This document shows, piece by piece, positions 19,737-28,582 of a DNA stretch of 64,000 nt. The notes beneath the pieces are model-generated. The model was given only the letters and a program-made list of their open reading frames with translations, searched no databases and was not told where the DNA came from. The position numbers and the translations under genes were made by a program. Numbering within the stretch: the stretch's first letter is position 1; the number at the start of each line of letters is the position of its first letter. The stretch is from Paracoccaceae bacterium (GTDB lineage Bacteria > Pseudomonadota > Alphaproteobacteria > Rhodobacterales > Rhodobacteraceae), in the NCBI GenBank assembly GCA_016936395.1, contig JAFGXY010000043.1, positions 1 through 64,000 of the forward strand, in the 5' to 3' direction.

Positions 19737-19762
19737 AAAGGGGCTCCATCCGGGGCCCCTTT
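19737..19762 (+). terminator. Terminator after the first RTX/Hint gene
   Basis: AAAGGGGC pairs with GCCCCTTT around a 10-base loop, and TTGTGGTTTG follows. It lies about 50 bases past the stop, so the second Hint gene probably has its own promoter. Confidence 0.6.
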
Positions 19763-19903
19763 GTGGTTTGCGCGCCCCCGGAGTGACCGTTCCGCAGTCT
19801 GCAACAAGCCCGGGCACCGCCACCTTTGTGCCATGCTTGGCCAAAGTCGCGCCCCTATCCAAAGGTAATTCCACATTTAATAAAAGGATGTGGATTCCGA
19901 CCC

Positions 19904-22900
19904 ATGGCAGTCATCAACGGCAACAACCGCAACAACACCCTGAACGGCGATATCGACGCCAATGATCTGAACGATCTGATCAACGCCAGAGGTGGCAATG
20001 ATGTGGTCAACGCCGGTCTGGGCAATGATACAGTCTATGGCGGCACCGGCGCTGACAGGCTGAACGGCCAGGACGGCGATGATATCGCCTATGGCGAGGC
20101 GGGGGCCGACAGTCTGCTTGGTGGCGCGGGCAACGACACGCTCGATGGCGGGACGGAAAATGACTCGCTTGATGGCGGCGAGGGCAATGATCTGATCCTG
20201 GGCGGCGCCGGAAATGACGTGATCAATGGGGGGGGCGGGCGCGATACGGTCAGCTATGCGGTTGAAGCCGCAGGGGTGAACGTCAACCTGAACACCGGCA
20301 ACGCCAGCGGCACCACTTCGGGCACCGACAGCCTGTTCTCGGTCGAGAATGTCACCGGCACCGCGCTGAATGACACCATCACCGGCAACAACGACGCCAA
20401 CCTGATCGACGCAGGCGACGGCAACGACCTTGTCGATGCCGGGGCGGGCAATGACACGGTGTTCGGGGCCGCAGGCAACGATACCCTGGTGATGGGCACC
20501 GATGACGGCGGGATTTTCGCGACCGAAAGCCAGCAACTGACCTATAACCTGATCCTGCTGGGCACCTATGCCGATGTCGACGCCAACGAATCCGATGGCG
20601 GCGTGTCTGAGCTTGCCGGAAACCTGTCGATCACCCATGGCTCGTCCAGCGACCCGCTGTCGAACCATATCGTGCGCGCCACGGCGGTGGACCGGAACGG
20701 CGACAACATATTGGCCGACAATGATGCCGGCCCGACCAGCGAATATTTTCTGATCGACGGCCAGCAGGCGTTTCTGGATTCGACCCAAGTCTATAACGCT
20801 ACCGTCACCTTTGCCGATGGCAGCAGCGGCACCTTTACCGCCGTCGTGATCCAGATGACGGACGGCCGAGTGTTTCTTGCCCCCGAGTTCGAAACCAATG
20901 CAGACAGCGCGCTGCTGACCTCGCAGCCGATCACCTCGATCACGCTGGGCACCGTCGATAATGCAAACTCTGGTCTCTATGCCACCCGGCTGGACAGCGG
21001 GTATTTCGGCACCAACGACAGCGATCTTGCCTATGGCGGCGATGGCAATGACGTGATCGAGGGCGGCCTTGGCGACGACACGCTGTCTGGCGACGCCGGC
21101 AATGACAGCATTTTGGGCGGGGTCGGCAACGACGCGCTTTCGGGCGGCCCCGGCAGTGACACGCTGGACGGTGGTGTTGGCGATGATTTCCTGGATGGTG
21201 GTGACGACGCCGACCTGAGTTTGGGCGGCGACGGCAATGACACGATCCATTTCGGCGCGGGCGATGACACGGTTGACGGCGGCGCCGGCAATGATGTGAT
21301 CGACGACCTGCCGGGGCAGATCCTGCCCGGTGCCAATCTGATCGACGCAAGCGACGGCAATGACACGGTCTGGTCAGGTGGCGGCACCGACACCGTCTAT
21401 GGCGGGCTGGGCGATGACCTGATCTATGGCGAGGATGACAATGACCAGCTGTTCGGGGACGATGGGCAGGACAGCCTCTTTGGCGGGGCCGGAAATGATA
21501 CGCTGTCGAGCGGTGACGGCGCCGACAGTCTGGATGGCGGGCTTGGCGATGACAGCCTTGATGGCGGCATCGACAATGACACTTTGCTGGGTGGTGACGG
21601 CAATGACACGCTGACAGGCGGCGACGGCGATGACGCGCTGTTTGGCGGCAGCGGCGATGACCTGACCTCTGGCGGGCTTGGCAACGACACGATCGACACC
21701 GGCACCGGCGTCGATACGGTGGACGCAGGCGACGGCGATGATCTGGTCAGCATGCAGGGCACCGGCGGCGTGACCTTTGGCGGCGCGGGCAATGACACGC
21801 TGAACGGCGGGGTGGCAAGCGCGCTTTATGGCGACGAGGGTCAGGATGTGCTGGTATCGGGCGGCGGTGGCAGCGTCCTCGACGGTGGTGCCGACCGCGA
21901 CATCCTCTATGCCGTGGCCGGCGACACCATCAGCGGCGGCGGCACCGGCGACGATCTGGACGTCATGTATCTTGACTGGTCACAGGTCGAAAGCATTGCC
22001 TACGCCGACGGTGACAACGAATCCGGCGTGGTCACCTTTTTCGGCGGCGGCACGGTCACGTTTTCGGACATTGAGAACGTCCGCTATGTCGGCGCGGTGG
22101 ATGGCACCGAGGCGGCGGATGTCATGGGGCCGGGCTATGCCGATGCCCAGGGCGACCAGATCGATGGCACGGATGGCAATGACGACACCATCTTCGGCTA
22201 TGGCGGCGGTGACAGCATCGACGCCGGGGCTGGTCGCGATACCGTCTATGGCGGTACGGGCGACGATACGATTGTCGGCGGCAATGGCCTGTTTCATGGC
22301 GATGAGGGTGCAGACCGGATCGAGGTCACGCTGTCCGACGGTGAAGCGGCGCTGTTTGGCGGTGCGGGAAATGACACGCTGATCGCCACCAATGTCAACG
22401 GCGACATGGTGATTGATGGCGGCGATGGCGACGATGTCATTGTCGCAACGGGCGGCCCGTCCGATGATGACATTTATGGCGGGGCCGGCAACGATACCCT
22501 GACCGTCAGCGGCACCTTTGAAGGGGTTGATGGCGGCGACGATCGCGATACCATCATTTTGGGTGCGGGGTTTCAGGGCAGTGTCAACGGCGGCAGTGGC
22601 GGCGATGATTTTGACACGCTGGACCTGCGCGCCTTTGGCAAGACCAACACCAACATCATCTTCGGTGGTCCCGAAAACGGGATCGTGCAGTTTCTGAACC
22701 CGGACGGGTCGATTGCCAGCGAGATCACCTTTACCGACATTGAAAATGTCATCCCCTGCTTTACCCCCGGCACGCGGATCACCACGCCGCAGGGGCCGCG
22801 TCTTGTGCAGGATCTGCAGATTGGCGATCTGGTGCTGACCCGCGACAGTGGCCTGCAACCGATCCGCTGGGTCGGGCGGCGCGATTTGCACGCGGTGGAC

Positions 22901-23335
22901 CTGCTGGTCAGACCCGCGTTGCGCCCGGTGCTGATCCGCAAAGGCGCCTTGGGGGCAGGGCGGCCGTGCCGCGACATGCTGGTGTCACCGCAGCACCGGA
23001 TGCTGGTCGAGGGCAGCTTGCCCGAGGTCCTGTTCGGCGAGACCGAGGTTCTGGTTGCAGCAGCGCACCTTGTCGGGCGGCCCGGTATTTCGCGGGCTGT
23101 GCCGCAGGGGGTCAGCTACATTCACATCATGTGCGACCAGCACGAGATCGTGCAGGCCGATGGCTGCTGGACCGAAAGCTTTCAGCCGGGCGGGACCATC
23201 CTGGCCGGCATGGCGGCGGCACAACGCGATGAGGTTCTGACCCTGTTCCCCGAACTTGCCGATGATCCGCTGTCCTATCCGGCGGCGCGCGCCACGCTGA
23301 AGTCGCATGAGGTGCAGGTTCTGTTCGCGGCCTGA
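19904..23335 (+). CDS. Large RTX-repeat protein with C-terminal Hint domain
   Basis: A predicted 1143-residue, very acidic protein. It opens MAVINGNNRNNTLNGD and goes straight into RTX calcium-binding repeats. A non-repetitive domain at about residues 205-365 (TYNLILLGTYADVDANESDGG onward, in part GTYADVDANESDGG) interrupts them. Further RTX blocks run to about residue 930. The Hint_2 domain begins at C952 (CFTPGTRITTPQG) and contains VSPQHRMLV. It is a paralogue of the preceding gene in its RTX and Hint parts but lacks the LamG and cadherin-like parts. Secretion by a type I system and calcium-dependent folding are expected. The start has AAGGA about 15 bases upstream, which is long; no better in-frame start is seen. 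Confidence 0.88.
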   Translation: MAVINGNNRNNTLNGDIDANDLNDLINARGGNDVVNAGLGNDTVYGGTGADRLNGQDGDDIAYGEAGADSLLGGAGNDTLDGGTENDSLDGGEGNDLILGGAGNDVINGGGGRDTVSYAVEAAGVNVNLNTGNASGTTSGTDSLFSVENVTGTALNDTITGNNDANLIDAGDGNDLVDAGAGNDTVFGAAGNDTLVMGTDDGGIFATESQQLTYNLILLGTYADVDANESDGGVSELAGNLSITHGSSSDPLSNHIVRATAVDRNGDNILADNDAGPTSEYFLIDGQQAFLDSTQVYNATVTFADGSSGTFTAVVIQMTDGRVFLAPEFETNADSALLTSQPITSITLGTVDNANSGLYATRLDSGYFGTNDSDLAYGGDGNDVIEGGLGDDTLSGDAGNDSILGGVGNDALSGGPGSDTLDGGVGDDFLDGGDDADLSLGGDGNDTIHFGAGDDTVDGGAGNDVIDDLPGQILPGANLIDASDGNDTVWSGGGTDTVYGGLGDDLIYGEDDNDQLFGDDGQDSLFGGAGNDTLSSGDGADSLDGGLGDDSLDGGIDNDTLLGGDGNDTLTGGDGDDALFGGSGDDLTSGGLGNDTIDTGTGVDTVDAGDGDDLVSMQGTGGVTFGGAGNDTLNGGVASALYGDEGQDVLVSGGGGSVLDGGADRDILYAVAGDTISGGGTGDDLDVMYLDWSQVESIAYADGDNESGVVTFFGGGTVTFSDIENVRYVGAVDGTEAADVMGPGYADAQGDQIDGTDGNDDTIFGYGGGDSIDAGAGRDTVYGGTGDDTIVGGNGLFHGDEGADRIEVTLSDGEAALFGGAGNDTLIATNVNGDMVIDGGDGDDVIVATGGPSDDDIYGGAGNDTLTVSGTFEGVDGGDDRDTIILGAGFQGSVNGGSGGDDFDTLDLRAFGKTNTNIIFGGPENGIVQFLNPDGSIASEITFTDIENVIPCFTPGTRITTPQGPRLVQDLQIGDLVLTRDSGLQPIRWVGRRDLHAVDLLVRPALRPVLIRKGALGAGRPCRDMLVSPQHRMLVEGSLPEVLFGETEVLVAAAHLVGRPGISRAVPQGVSYIHIMCDQHEIVQADGCWTESFQPGGTILAGMAAAQRDEVLTLFPELADDPLSYPAARATLKSHEVQVLFAA

Positions 23336-23556
23336 CTGCCTCGCTGCCCCAGTCTTCGCCCAGCCTTCGGATGTGTCCAGATCGCTGGGGCAAGAATGGT
23401 CGGGCAATGTCCGCAGGGCAGGGCCATGGCGCGCGCCCGCGCGGCAGTGTGGTTCAGCGCCCTGCATCCGGCGCGACGCCCCCGTTGCGAGGGTCAGGGG
23501 TTTGACCTTTCCTTGCCGCTGCACCAGCATGGCCGCCAGCGAAACCGGGAAAAGCC

Positions 23557-24600
23557 ATGGACGCCCGCCTGCATGCCGCCCTTGACCGTCAGGCAACCGC
23601 CTGCGCAGCGCTTGGGTCGGACTTTACCGCCCGGCTGATGCGGATCATGGCAGAGGTCTGGCCCTCTGACACCGGCCTTGCACAGCGCGTTGCCGCGTGG
23701 CCGGGCGACCTTGGCCCCGGCGGGGCCTCGCTGCCGTTGCGCATCGCAGGCGGCCTGCATGCGTTGGTGCTGGAGGGCAAGGACGCGGGGCTGGTGGCGG
23801 TCTATCCGCCGTATCAGGCCAGCGATACGGGTCTGGCGCAAGCGGTGGCCCGGGCATTGCACAGGCATGACGCCGCGCTGTGCGACTGGATCTGCACGGC
23901 GCCGCAAACCAATGAGGTCGGGCGCAGCGCCGTGCTTCTGGCGGCGGCGGCAGAGCTGACGGCGCGGTTCGGCCTACCACTGGTGCTGTCGGAACTGGGG
24001 GCGAGTGCCGGGTTGAACCTGTGGTGCGACCGCTTTGCACTGCGCCTGCCCGGTCCGCCCCGGTCCGCTGGCCTGTTGGGCGCAGCCGAAAGCACGGTAG
24101 TGCTGCGGCCCGACTGGTCAGGGGTGTCCCCGCCCGTGGTGCCGATCCGGGTGGCCGCGCGGCGCGGGGTGGACCTGAACCCGCTGGACCCGCTGCGTGA
24201 CAAGATACGGTTGATGGCCTTTGTCTGGCCCGATCAGACCGACCGTCTGGCCCGGTTGCGCGCGGCCCTTGCTCTGGCGCAAGGCGGCTGTCTGGACACG
24301 GGCGATGCGGCAGACTGGCTGGAGGCGCGGCTTGCGACGCCATGGCCGGGGCATCTGCATCTGGTTTGTCACACCATTGCGCATCAGTATTTTCCCGCGC
24401 CGACCAAGGCCCGGATCGCCCGGGCGATGCAGGCGGCGGGCGCGCAGGCGACACCGCAGGCCCCGTTGGCCTGGCTGGCGATGGAAGCGGATGGCGGCGA
24501 CGGCGCCGGACTGACCCTGCGGCTGTGGCCCGGGGACGCGCGGTTCGATCTGGGCCGGGCGGGGTTTCATGGCCAGTGGCTGCGCTGGCGGGGGATGTAG
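23557..24600 (+). CDS. DUF2332 family protein
   Basis: A 347-residue cytoplasmic protein of the DUF2332 family. Typical features are PQTNEVGRSA, then LSELGASAGLNLWCDRF (a glycine-containing loop reminiscent of methyltransferase folds), RRGVDLNPLDP and LVCHTIAHQYF. Function is not established. The gene stands alone between the Hint genes and the oxidoreductase on the other strand. Confidence 0.85.
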   Translation: MDARLHAALDRQATACAALGSDFTARLMRIMAEVWPSDTGLAQRVAAWPGDLGPGGASLPLRIAGGLHALVLEGKDAGLVAVYPPYQASDTGLAQAVARALHRHDAALCDWICTAPQTNEVGRSAVLLAAAAELTARFGLPLVLSELGASAGLNLWCDRFALRLPGPPRSAGLLGAAESTVVLRPDWSGVSPPVVPIRVAARRGVDLNPLDPLRDKIRLMAFVWPDQTDRLARLRAALALAQGGCLDTGDAADWLEARLATPWPGHLHLVCHTIAHQYFPAPTKARIARAMQAAGAQATPQAPLAWLAMEADGGDGAGLTLRLWPGDARFDLGRAGFHGQWLRWRGM

Positions 24601-24655
24601 CGGCACGGTCTTTCTGCGAAAGACCGACAGGGGTGCTGTCTGCCCCCCTCGGCCT

Positions 24656-24692
24656 TCGGCCTCACCCCCCGAGGGTATTTTCGCCAAGAGGA
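24656..24692. repeat. Degenerate intergenic element with GGGTATTTT core
   Basis: CCCCCCGAGGGTATTTTCGC lies between two convergent genes. It resembles in reverse orientation the AAAATACCC-type elements at 30315, 47637 and 51704. Confidence 0.4.
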
Positions 24693-24699
24693 ACGGGCA

Positions 24700-25851
24700 T
24701 CAGGCCCGCATGCGAGCGCCATCGTCCCACAGGGGCGCAAGGTGGACGCGGGCGGGGCGGCGTTGGCCGAGGATTTCGATCTCGACCGGCAGGCCGTCGG
24801 CTATGGCGTCGGCAGGCAGGAACCCCATAGCGACCGACTGGCCGGTGGTGTGGCTGAAACCGCCTGATGTGCAATAGCCGACAACGGTCTCGTTCAGCCA
24901 GATCGGTTCCCATGCCACCACATCGGCGTCGGCGGCATCGACAATGAAGGTGACAAGGCGGCATTTCGGGCCGGTGGCGCGTTCGGCAAGGGCGGCGGCG
25001 CGACCGATCCAGTTGCAGGGCTTGGTCCAGGCGATGAAGATGAAGCGGTCAAGCCCGGTTTCAGCTGGGGTGTGGTCGGGCGTGAACTCGCGGCCCCAGC
25101 TTCCAAAGCCCTTGTCAAGCCGCAAGCTCATCATCGCGCGCATGCCGAAGGGGCGGATGCCAAGGTCGGTGCCGTGCTGGGTCAGGCCATCCCACAGGTG
25201 GCGGACTGACATCTGGTCAGTGAAGATCTCATACCCCAGATCGCCGGTGTAGCTGACGCGCTGCACGATGCAGTTGGCCATGCCGACGGTCAGGCGCTTC
25301 ACATCCATGAACCTGAAGGCTTCAGGGGACACATCGGCGCGGGTGACGCGCGCCAGCAGCTCGCGCGCCTTTGGCCCGGCGATCTGAAAGCCGGAGCGCG
25401 CATCGGAGATGTTTTCCACCATGACGCCGGGTTCGGCGTGTTGGTCGAACCAGCGCATGTGCCAGCCTTGGGCTGCGTAGCTGGCGGTCAGTTGAAACTC
25501 GGTCTCTGACAGGCAGGATACGGTGAAATCACCGACGATCTTGCCGCTGTCGGCCAGCATCGGGGTCAGCGAAAGGCGGCCCGGTTGCGGGATGCGGCCG
25601 GCCATGATCCGGTCCAGCCAGACACGGGCTCCCGCGCCAGTGACGCGGTATTTACCAAAGTTCTGCACTTCGTTGATGCCGACACCATGGCGCACCGCCA
25701 GCACCTCGGCCTTGGTGGCCTGCCAAGCGTTGGAGCGTTTGAAGCTGGGGGTCTCAAGGCGCGCCTCACCCGGCAGGGCGTGGTAATTCACCACCTCCAG
25801 CCCGTATTGCTGGCCCCAGACGGCGTTCAAGCCGTCGAAAACCTCATACAT
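24700..25851 (-). CDS. C-terminal GcvT half of a frameshifted dimethylglycine/sarcosine dehydrogenase-like protein
   Basis: 383 residues beginning MYEVFDGLNAVWGQQYGLEV, which in intact relatives lies in the middle of an 800-residue protein. It contains the folate-binding aminomethyltransferase (GcvT) fold, with YTGDLGYEIF, RPFGMRAMMSLRLDKGFGSWG and the C-terminal barrel domain (SVAMGFLPAD). In this frame the sequence just upstream of the ATG reads RPFRTTP, the expected continuation from the N-terminal half, so the ATG is probably not a natural start. Together with the upstream gene it is best read as one enzyme broken by a single-base deletion near 25882, or a sequencing error there. In the intact enzyme this half passes the one-carbon unit to tetrahydrofolate. 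Confidence 0.85.
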   Translation of the reverse strand: MYEVFDGLNAVWGQQYGLEVVNYHALPGEARLETPSFKRSNAWQATKAEVLAVRHGVGINEVQNFGKYRVTGAGARVWLDRIMAGRIPQPGRLSLTPMLADSGKIVGDFTVSCLSETEFQLTASYAAQGWHMRWFDQHAEPGVMVENISDARSGFQIAGPKARELLARVTRADVSPEAFRFMDVKRLTVGMANCIVQRVSYTGDLGYEIFTDQMSVRHLWDGLTQHGTDLGIRPFGMRAMMSLRLDKGFGSWGREFTPDHTPAETGLDRFIFIAWTKPCNWIGRAAALAERATGPKCRLVTFIVDAADADVVAWEPIWLNETVVGYCTSGGFSHTTGQSVAMGFLPADAIADGLPVEIEILGQRRPARVHLAPLWDDGARMRA

Positions 25852-27125
25852 CGGGGTGGTGCGGAAGGGCCGCGCGGCAGGGCTTCTTCGTTCGGATAGC
25901 TGACCGAAAACCGCATCTGATAGGTCTCAACGACCTTGGGCACGGTATAGCCGGGCGAGGTCCAGTTGCCAAAGCGTGCCACGTCAAAGCCGCGCGGATC
26001 GCGTTCGACCTCACCTTCGATCATCCATTGCGCAAGGGCCAGACCCATGCCGCCACCTTGGGAAAACCCCGCCATGACCGCGCAGGCCGACCAATAGTTG
26101 CGCAAGCCCGGAACCGGGCCGATCAGCGGGTTTCCATCGGGGGCAAAGGTGAACGGTCCATGGATCACCCGCTTGACGCCCGAGCGTTCCAGCACCGGAA
26201 ACCGGCGGTAGGCGAAAGTGACCGAGTCCTCGATTTTGTCGAACTGCTCGTTCAGCAATTCGTGGCCAAAGTCCCATGGGGTGCCATCCACCGCCCAAGG
26301 CTCGCAGGGTTTTTCGTAGAAGCCGATGCAGAGGCCGCGGCCTTCCTGGCGAAGGTAAGACTCTCCGCCCGGGTCCATCACATGCGGGAACTCACGCCCC
26401 GATTTCAGGATGTCCATGATCTCGGGGATGTCGTCGGTGACGATGTATTGGTGCGCCATTGGCAACAATGGCAGGTAAACCCCGGCCATTGCCCCGATTT
26501 CCCGCGCCCAAAGGCCGCCCGCGTTGACCAGATGTTCGCAGGTGATGGTGCCCTTTTCGGTGACGACTTCCCAACCGTCTCTCGTGGGGTTCGTCTCCAG
26601 CACCCGGTTGTGCAAGATGATCTCGGCCCCGCCCATGCGCGCCGCGCGTGCATAGGCATGGGTGGTGCCCGACGGGTCAAGGTGGCCATCGAGAGGGTCA
26701 TACAAAGCCCCGAGGATGCCCTCGAGGTTGACCATGCCATCGGTCAGCTTGTTGATTTCTTCTGGCCCAAGGATCTCGGTATCCAGCCCCATGTAGCGAT
26801 GCTTGGCGCGTTCGGCTTTCAGCATCTCAAACCGTGCCTCATTGTCGGCCAGCGTGATGCCGCCAACATGGTGCAGCCCGCAGGACATGCCGGTGATCGC
26901 CTCCAACTCTTTGTAAAGCCGGATGGTATAGCCTTGCAGCGCTGCCATGTTGGTGTCGCCGTTCAGGGTGTGAAAGCCGCCCGCCGCGTGCCATGTGCTG
27001 CCCGAGGTCAGCTCTGACCGCTCGATCAGCGCGACATCCGACCAGCCCAGCTTGGTCAGGTGATACAGCACCGAACAGCCGACAACGCCGCCACCGATCA
27101 CGACCACGCGGGTATGGGCTTTCAT
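25827..27125 (-). CDS. N-terminal FAD (DAO-fold) half of a frameshifted dimethylglycine/sarcosine dehydrogenase-like protein
   Basis: 432 residues starting MKAHTRVVVIGGGVVGCSV, with the GxGxxG FAD-binding motif and LIERSELTSGSTWHAAG, where the histidine is the usual covalent FAD attachment site in this family. It continues normally to SVSYPNEE and then reads out of frame to a stop; a one-base insertion restores PAARPFRTTPMYEV and the rest of the protein. The reaction in intact relatives is oxidative N-demethylation of dimethylglycine or sarcosine. GGAG precedes the ATG at 27125. It follows livM in the same direction with a gap of about 125 bases, so a common locus with the transporter is likely. 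If the frameshift is real, both halves are a pseudogene. Confidence 0.85.
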   Translation of the reverse strand: MKAHTRVVVIGGGVVGCSVLYHLTKLGWSDVALIERSELTSGSTWHAAGGFHTLNGDTNMAALQGYTIRLYKELEAITGMSCGLHHVGGITLADNEARFEMLKAERAKHRYMGLDTEILGPEEINKLTDGMVNLEGILGALYDPLDGHLDPSGTTHAYARAARMGGAEIILHNRVLETNPTRDGWEVVTEKGTITCEHLVNAGGLWAREIGAMAGVYLPLLPMAHQYIVTDDIPEIMDILKSGREFPHVMDPGGESYLRQEGRGLCIGFYEKPCEPWAVDGTPWDFGHELLNEQFDKIEDSVTFAYRRFPVLERSGVKRVIHGPFTFAPDGNPLIGPVPGLRNYWSACAVMAGFSQGGGMGLALAQWMIEGEVERDPRGFDVARFGNWTSPGYTVPKVVETYQMRFSVSYPNEEALPRGPSAPPRCMRFSTA

Positions 27126-27250
27126 GGCGATGCTCCACTGCCTTTGGGGCCCAGACTGGCGGGGCAGGAGATGGCTGGCATGCCCGTGTGCGACAGGACA
27201 TGTCGCAGATGGACACAGCCCCGCCGTTACTTCGCCCGTCACTTAGACCG

Positions 27251-28582
27251 TCAGCGGCCCGGCATCAGCCCGCGAGGCGCAAAGCGCAGCACCAACAGCA
27301 GCACCCCGCCCATGGTCAAAAGGCGCATATGGGCGGCAGAGTTGAGCAGATGGGTTTTCAGCGGTCCCGGTTCCAGCCCCATGGTCAGGACGTTCATCAA
27401 CCACAAGCCGATGGGTTCCACCATCACCCAAAGCCACCAGATCAGAAAGCCGCCCAAGACCGAGCCCCAGTTGTTGCCCGATCCGCCGACGATGACCATC
27501 ACCCAGATCAGAAAGGTAAAGCGCAGCGGCTGATACGACCCCGGCGTCAACTGCCCGTCCAGCGTTGTCATCATCGCGCCGGCAATGCCGATCACCGCGC
27601 TGCCAAGGATGAAGATCTGCAAATGCCTGCGGGTCACGTCCTTGCCCATCGCCTCGGCCGACACCTCATTGTCGCGGATCGCCCGCATCATCCGGCCCCA
27701 GGGGCTGTTCAGCGCGGCCTGTGACAACCAGATCAGCACCAACAGCACGGCGGCAAACAGCGCGCCATACATCAGCTTGACGAGGATGGACGATGTGGTC
27801 TGCGGGTCCAGACCCCAGCGCGCCGTCCAGTCCAGGAAGGCGGCCGATTTCTGCATGTCCACCTCATAGGGCACCGGGCGCGGCAGGCCGACGACGTTCT
27901 TGACCCCGCGCGCCAGCCAGTCTTCGTTCTTCATCACCGCCAGAATGATTTCGGCAATGCCCAGCGTCGCAATCGCCAGATAATCCGACCGCAGGCCAAG
28001 CGCGGTCTTGCCGATCGCCCAGGCGGCTGCGGCAGCCAGCAAACCCCCGGCAGGCCAGGCCAGCAGCACCGGCAGGCCCAGCCCGCCGATGTTGCCCGCG
28101 CTTGATGGATTGTTCGCCTCGACCGCCAGAACCGCCGGATCTAAGATCGCGCGATAGACAAAGAACCCGCCGATCAGGATCGCCACCACCCCCAGGTTGC
28201 GCATCCGCCCCTTTGGCAGCTTGGCATGGGCCGCAACCGCCGCCGCGATGCTGGCCGCCCCGAACAAAAGGCCCAGCACGATGCCCGTGCCGCCCGCAGC
28301 CCAGGCCCCCGGCACCGGTTGTGATGACACCAACACCACCGCCAAACCGCCAAGCGCCACAAAGCCCATGGTGCCGACGGAAAACAGCCCGGCATAGCCC
28401 CACTGGATGTTGACCCCCAGCGCCATGATCGACGAGATCAGCGCCATGTTCAAAATCTGCAACGCAAGGTTCCAGCTTTGGAACAGGCCGGTCAGCAGGA
28501 ACAACGCCGCCACCGCCGCCGCCAGGGCCAGCGTGCGGCCGCGGCTGTTGGTCTGGCTGTGCATGGTCTGCGCCCCGCTCAT
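27251..28582 (-). CDS. livM: Branched-chain amino acid-type ABC transporter permease LivM
   Basis: A 443-residue inner-membrane permease with about ten hydrophobic segments and the conserved NIQWGYAGLFSVG-type loop of LivM. The EAA-like region reads MMRAIRDNEVSAEAMGKD. It pairs with LivH to form the membrane channel. The ATG at 28582 overlaps the livH stop (ATGA), which fixes the start; the longer open frame upstream lies inside livH. The substrate may be a methylated amine or amino acid rather than leucine, given the neighbouring oxidoreductase. Confidence 0.92.
   Translation of the reverse strand: MSGAQTMHSQTNSRGRTLALAAAVAALFLLTGLFQSWNLALQILNMALISSIMALGVNIQWGYAGLFSVGTMGFVALGGLAVVLVSSQPVPGAWAAGGTGIVLGLLFGAASIAAAVAAHAKLPKGRMRNLGVVAILIGGFFVYRAILDPAVLAVEANNPSSAGNIGGLGLPVLLAWPAGGLLAAAAAWAIGKTALGLRSDYLAIATLGIAEIILAVMKNEDWLARGVKNVVGLPRPVPYEVDMQKSAAFLDWTARWGLDPQTTSSILVKLMYGALFAAVLLVLIWLSQAALNSPWGRMMRAIRDNEVSAEAMGKDVTRRHLQIFILGSAVIGIAGAMMTTLDGQLTPGSYQPLRFTFLIWVMVIVGGSGNNWGSVLGGFLIWWLWVMVEPIGLWLMNVLTMGLEPGPLKTHLLNSAAHMRLLTMGGVLLLVLRFAPRGLMPGR

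Noticed and set aside
17164-19749. An 861-codon antisense frame over the first RTX/Hint gene
   Set aside because: It mirrors the RTX repeats (runs of Val/Ile/Ala) and is a by-product of the repetitive GGxGxD coding sequence.
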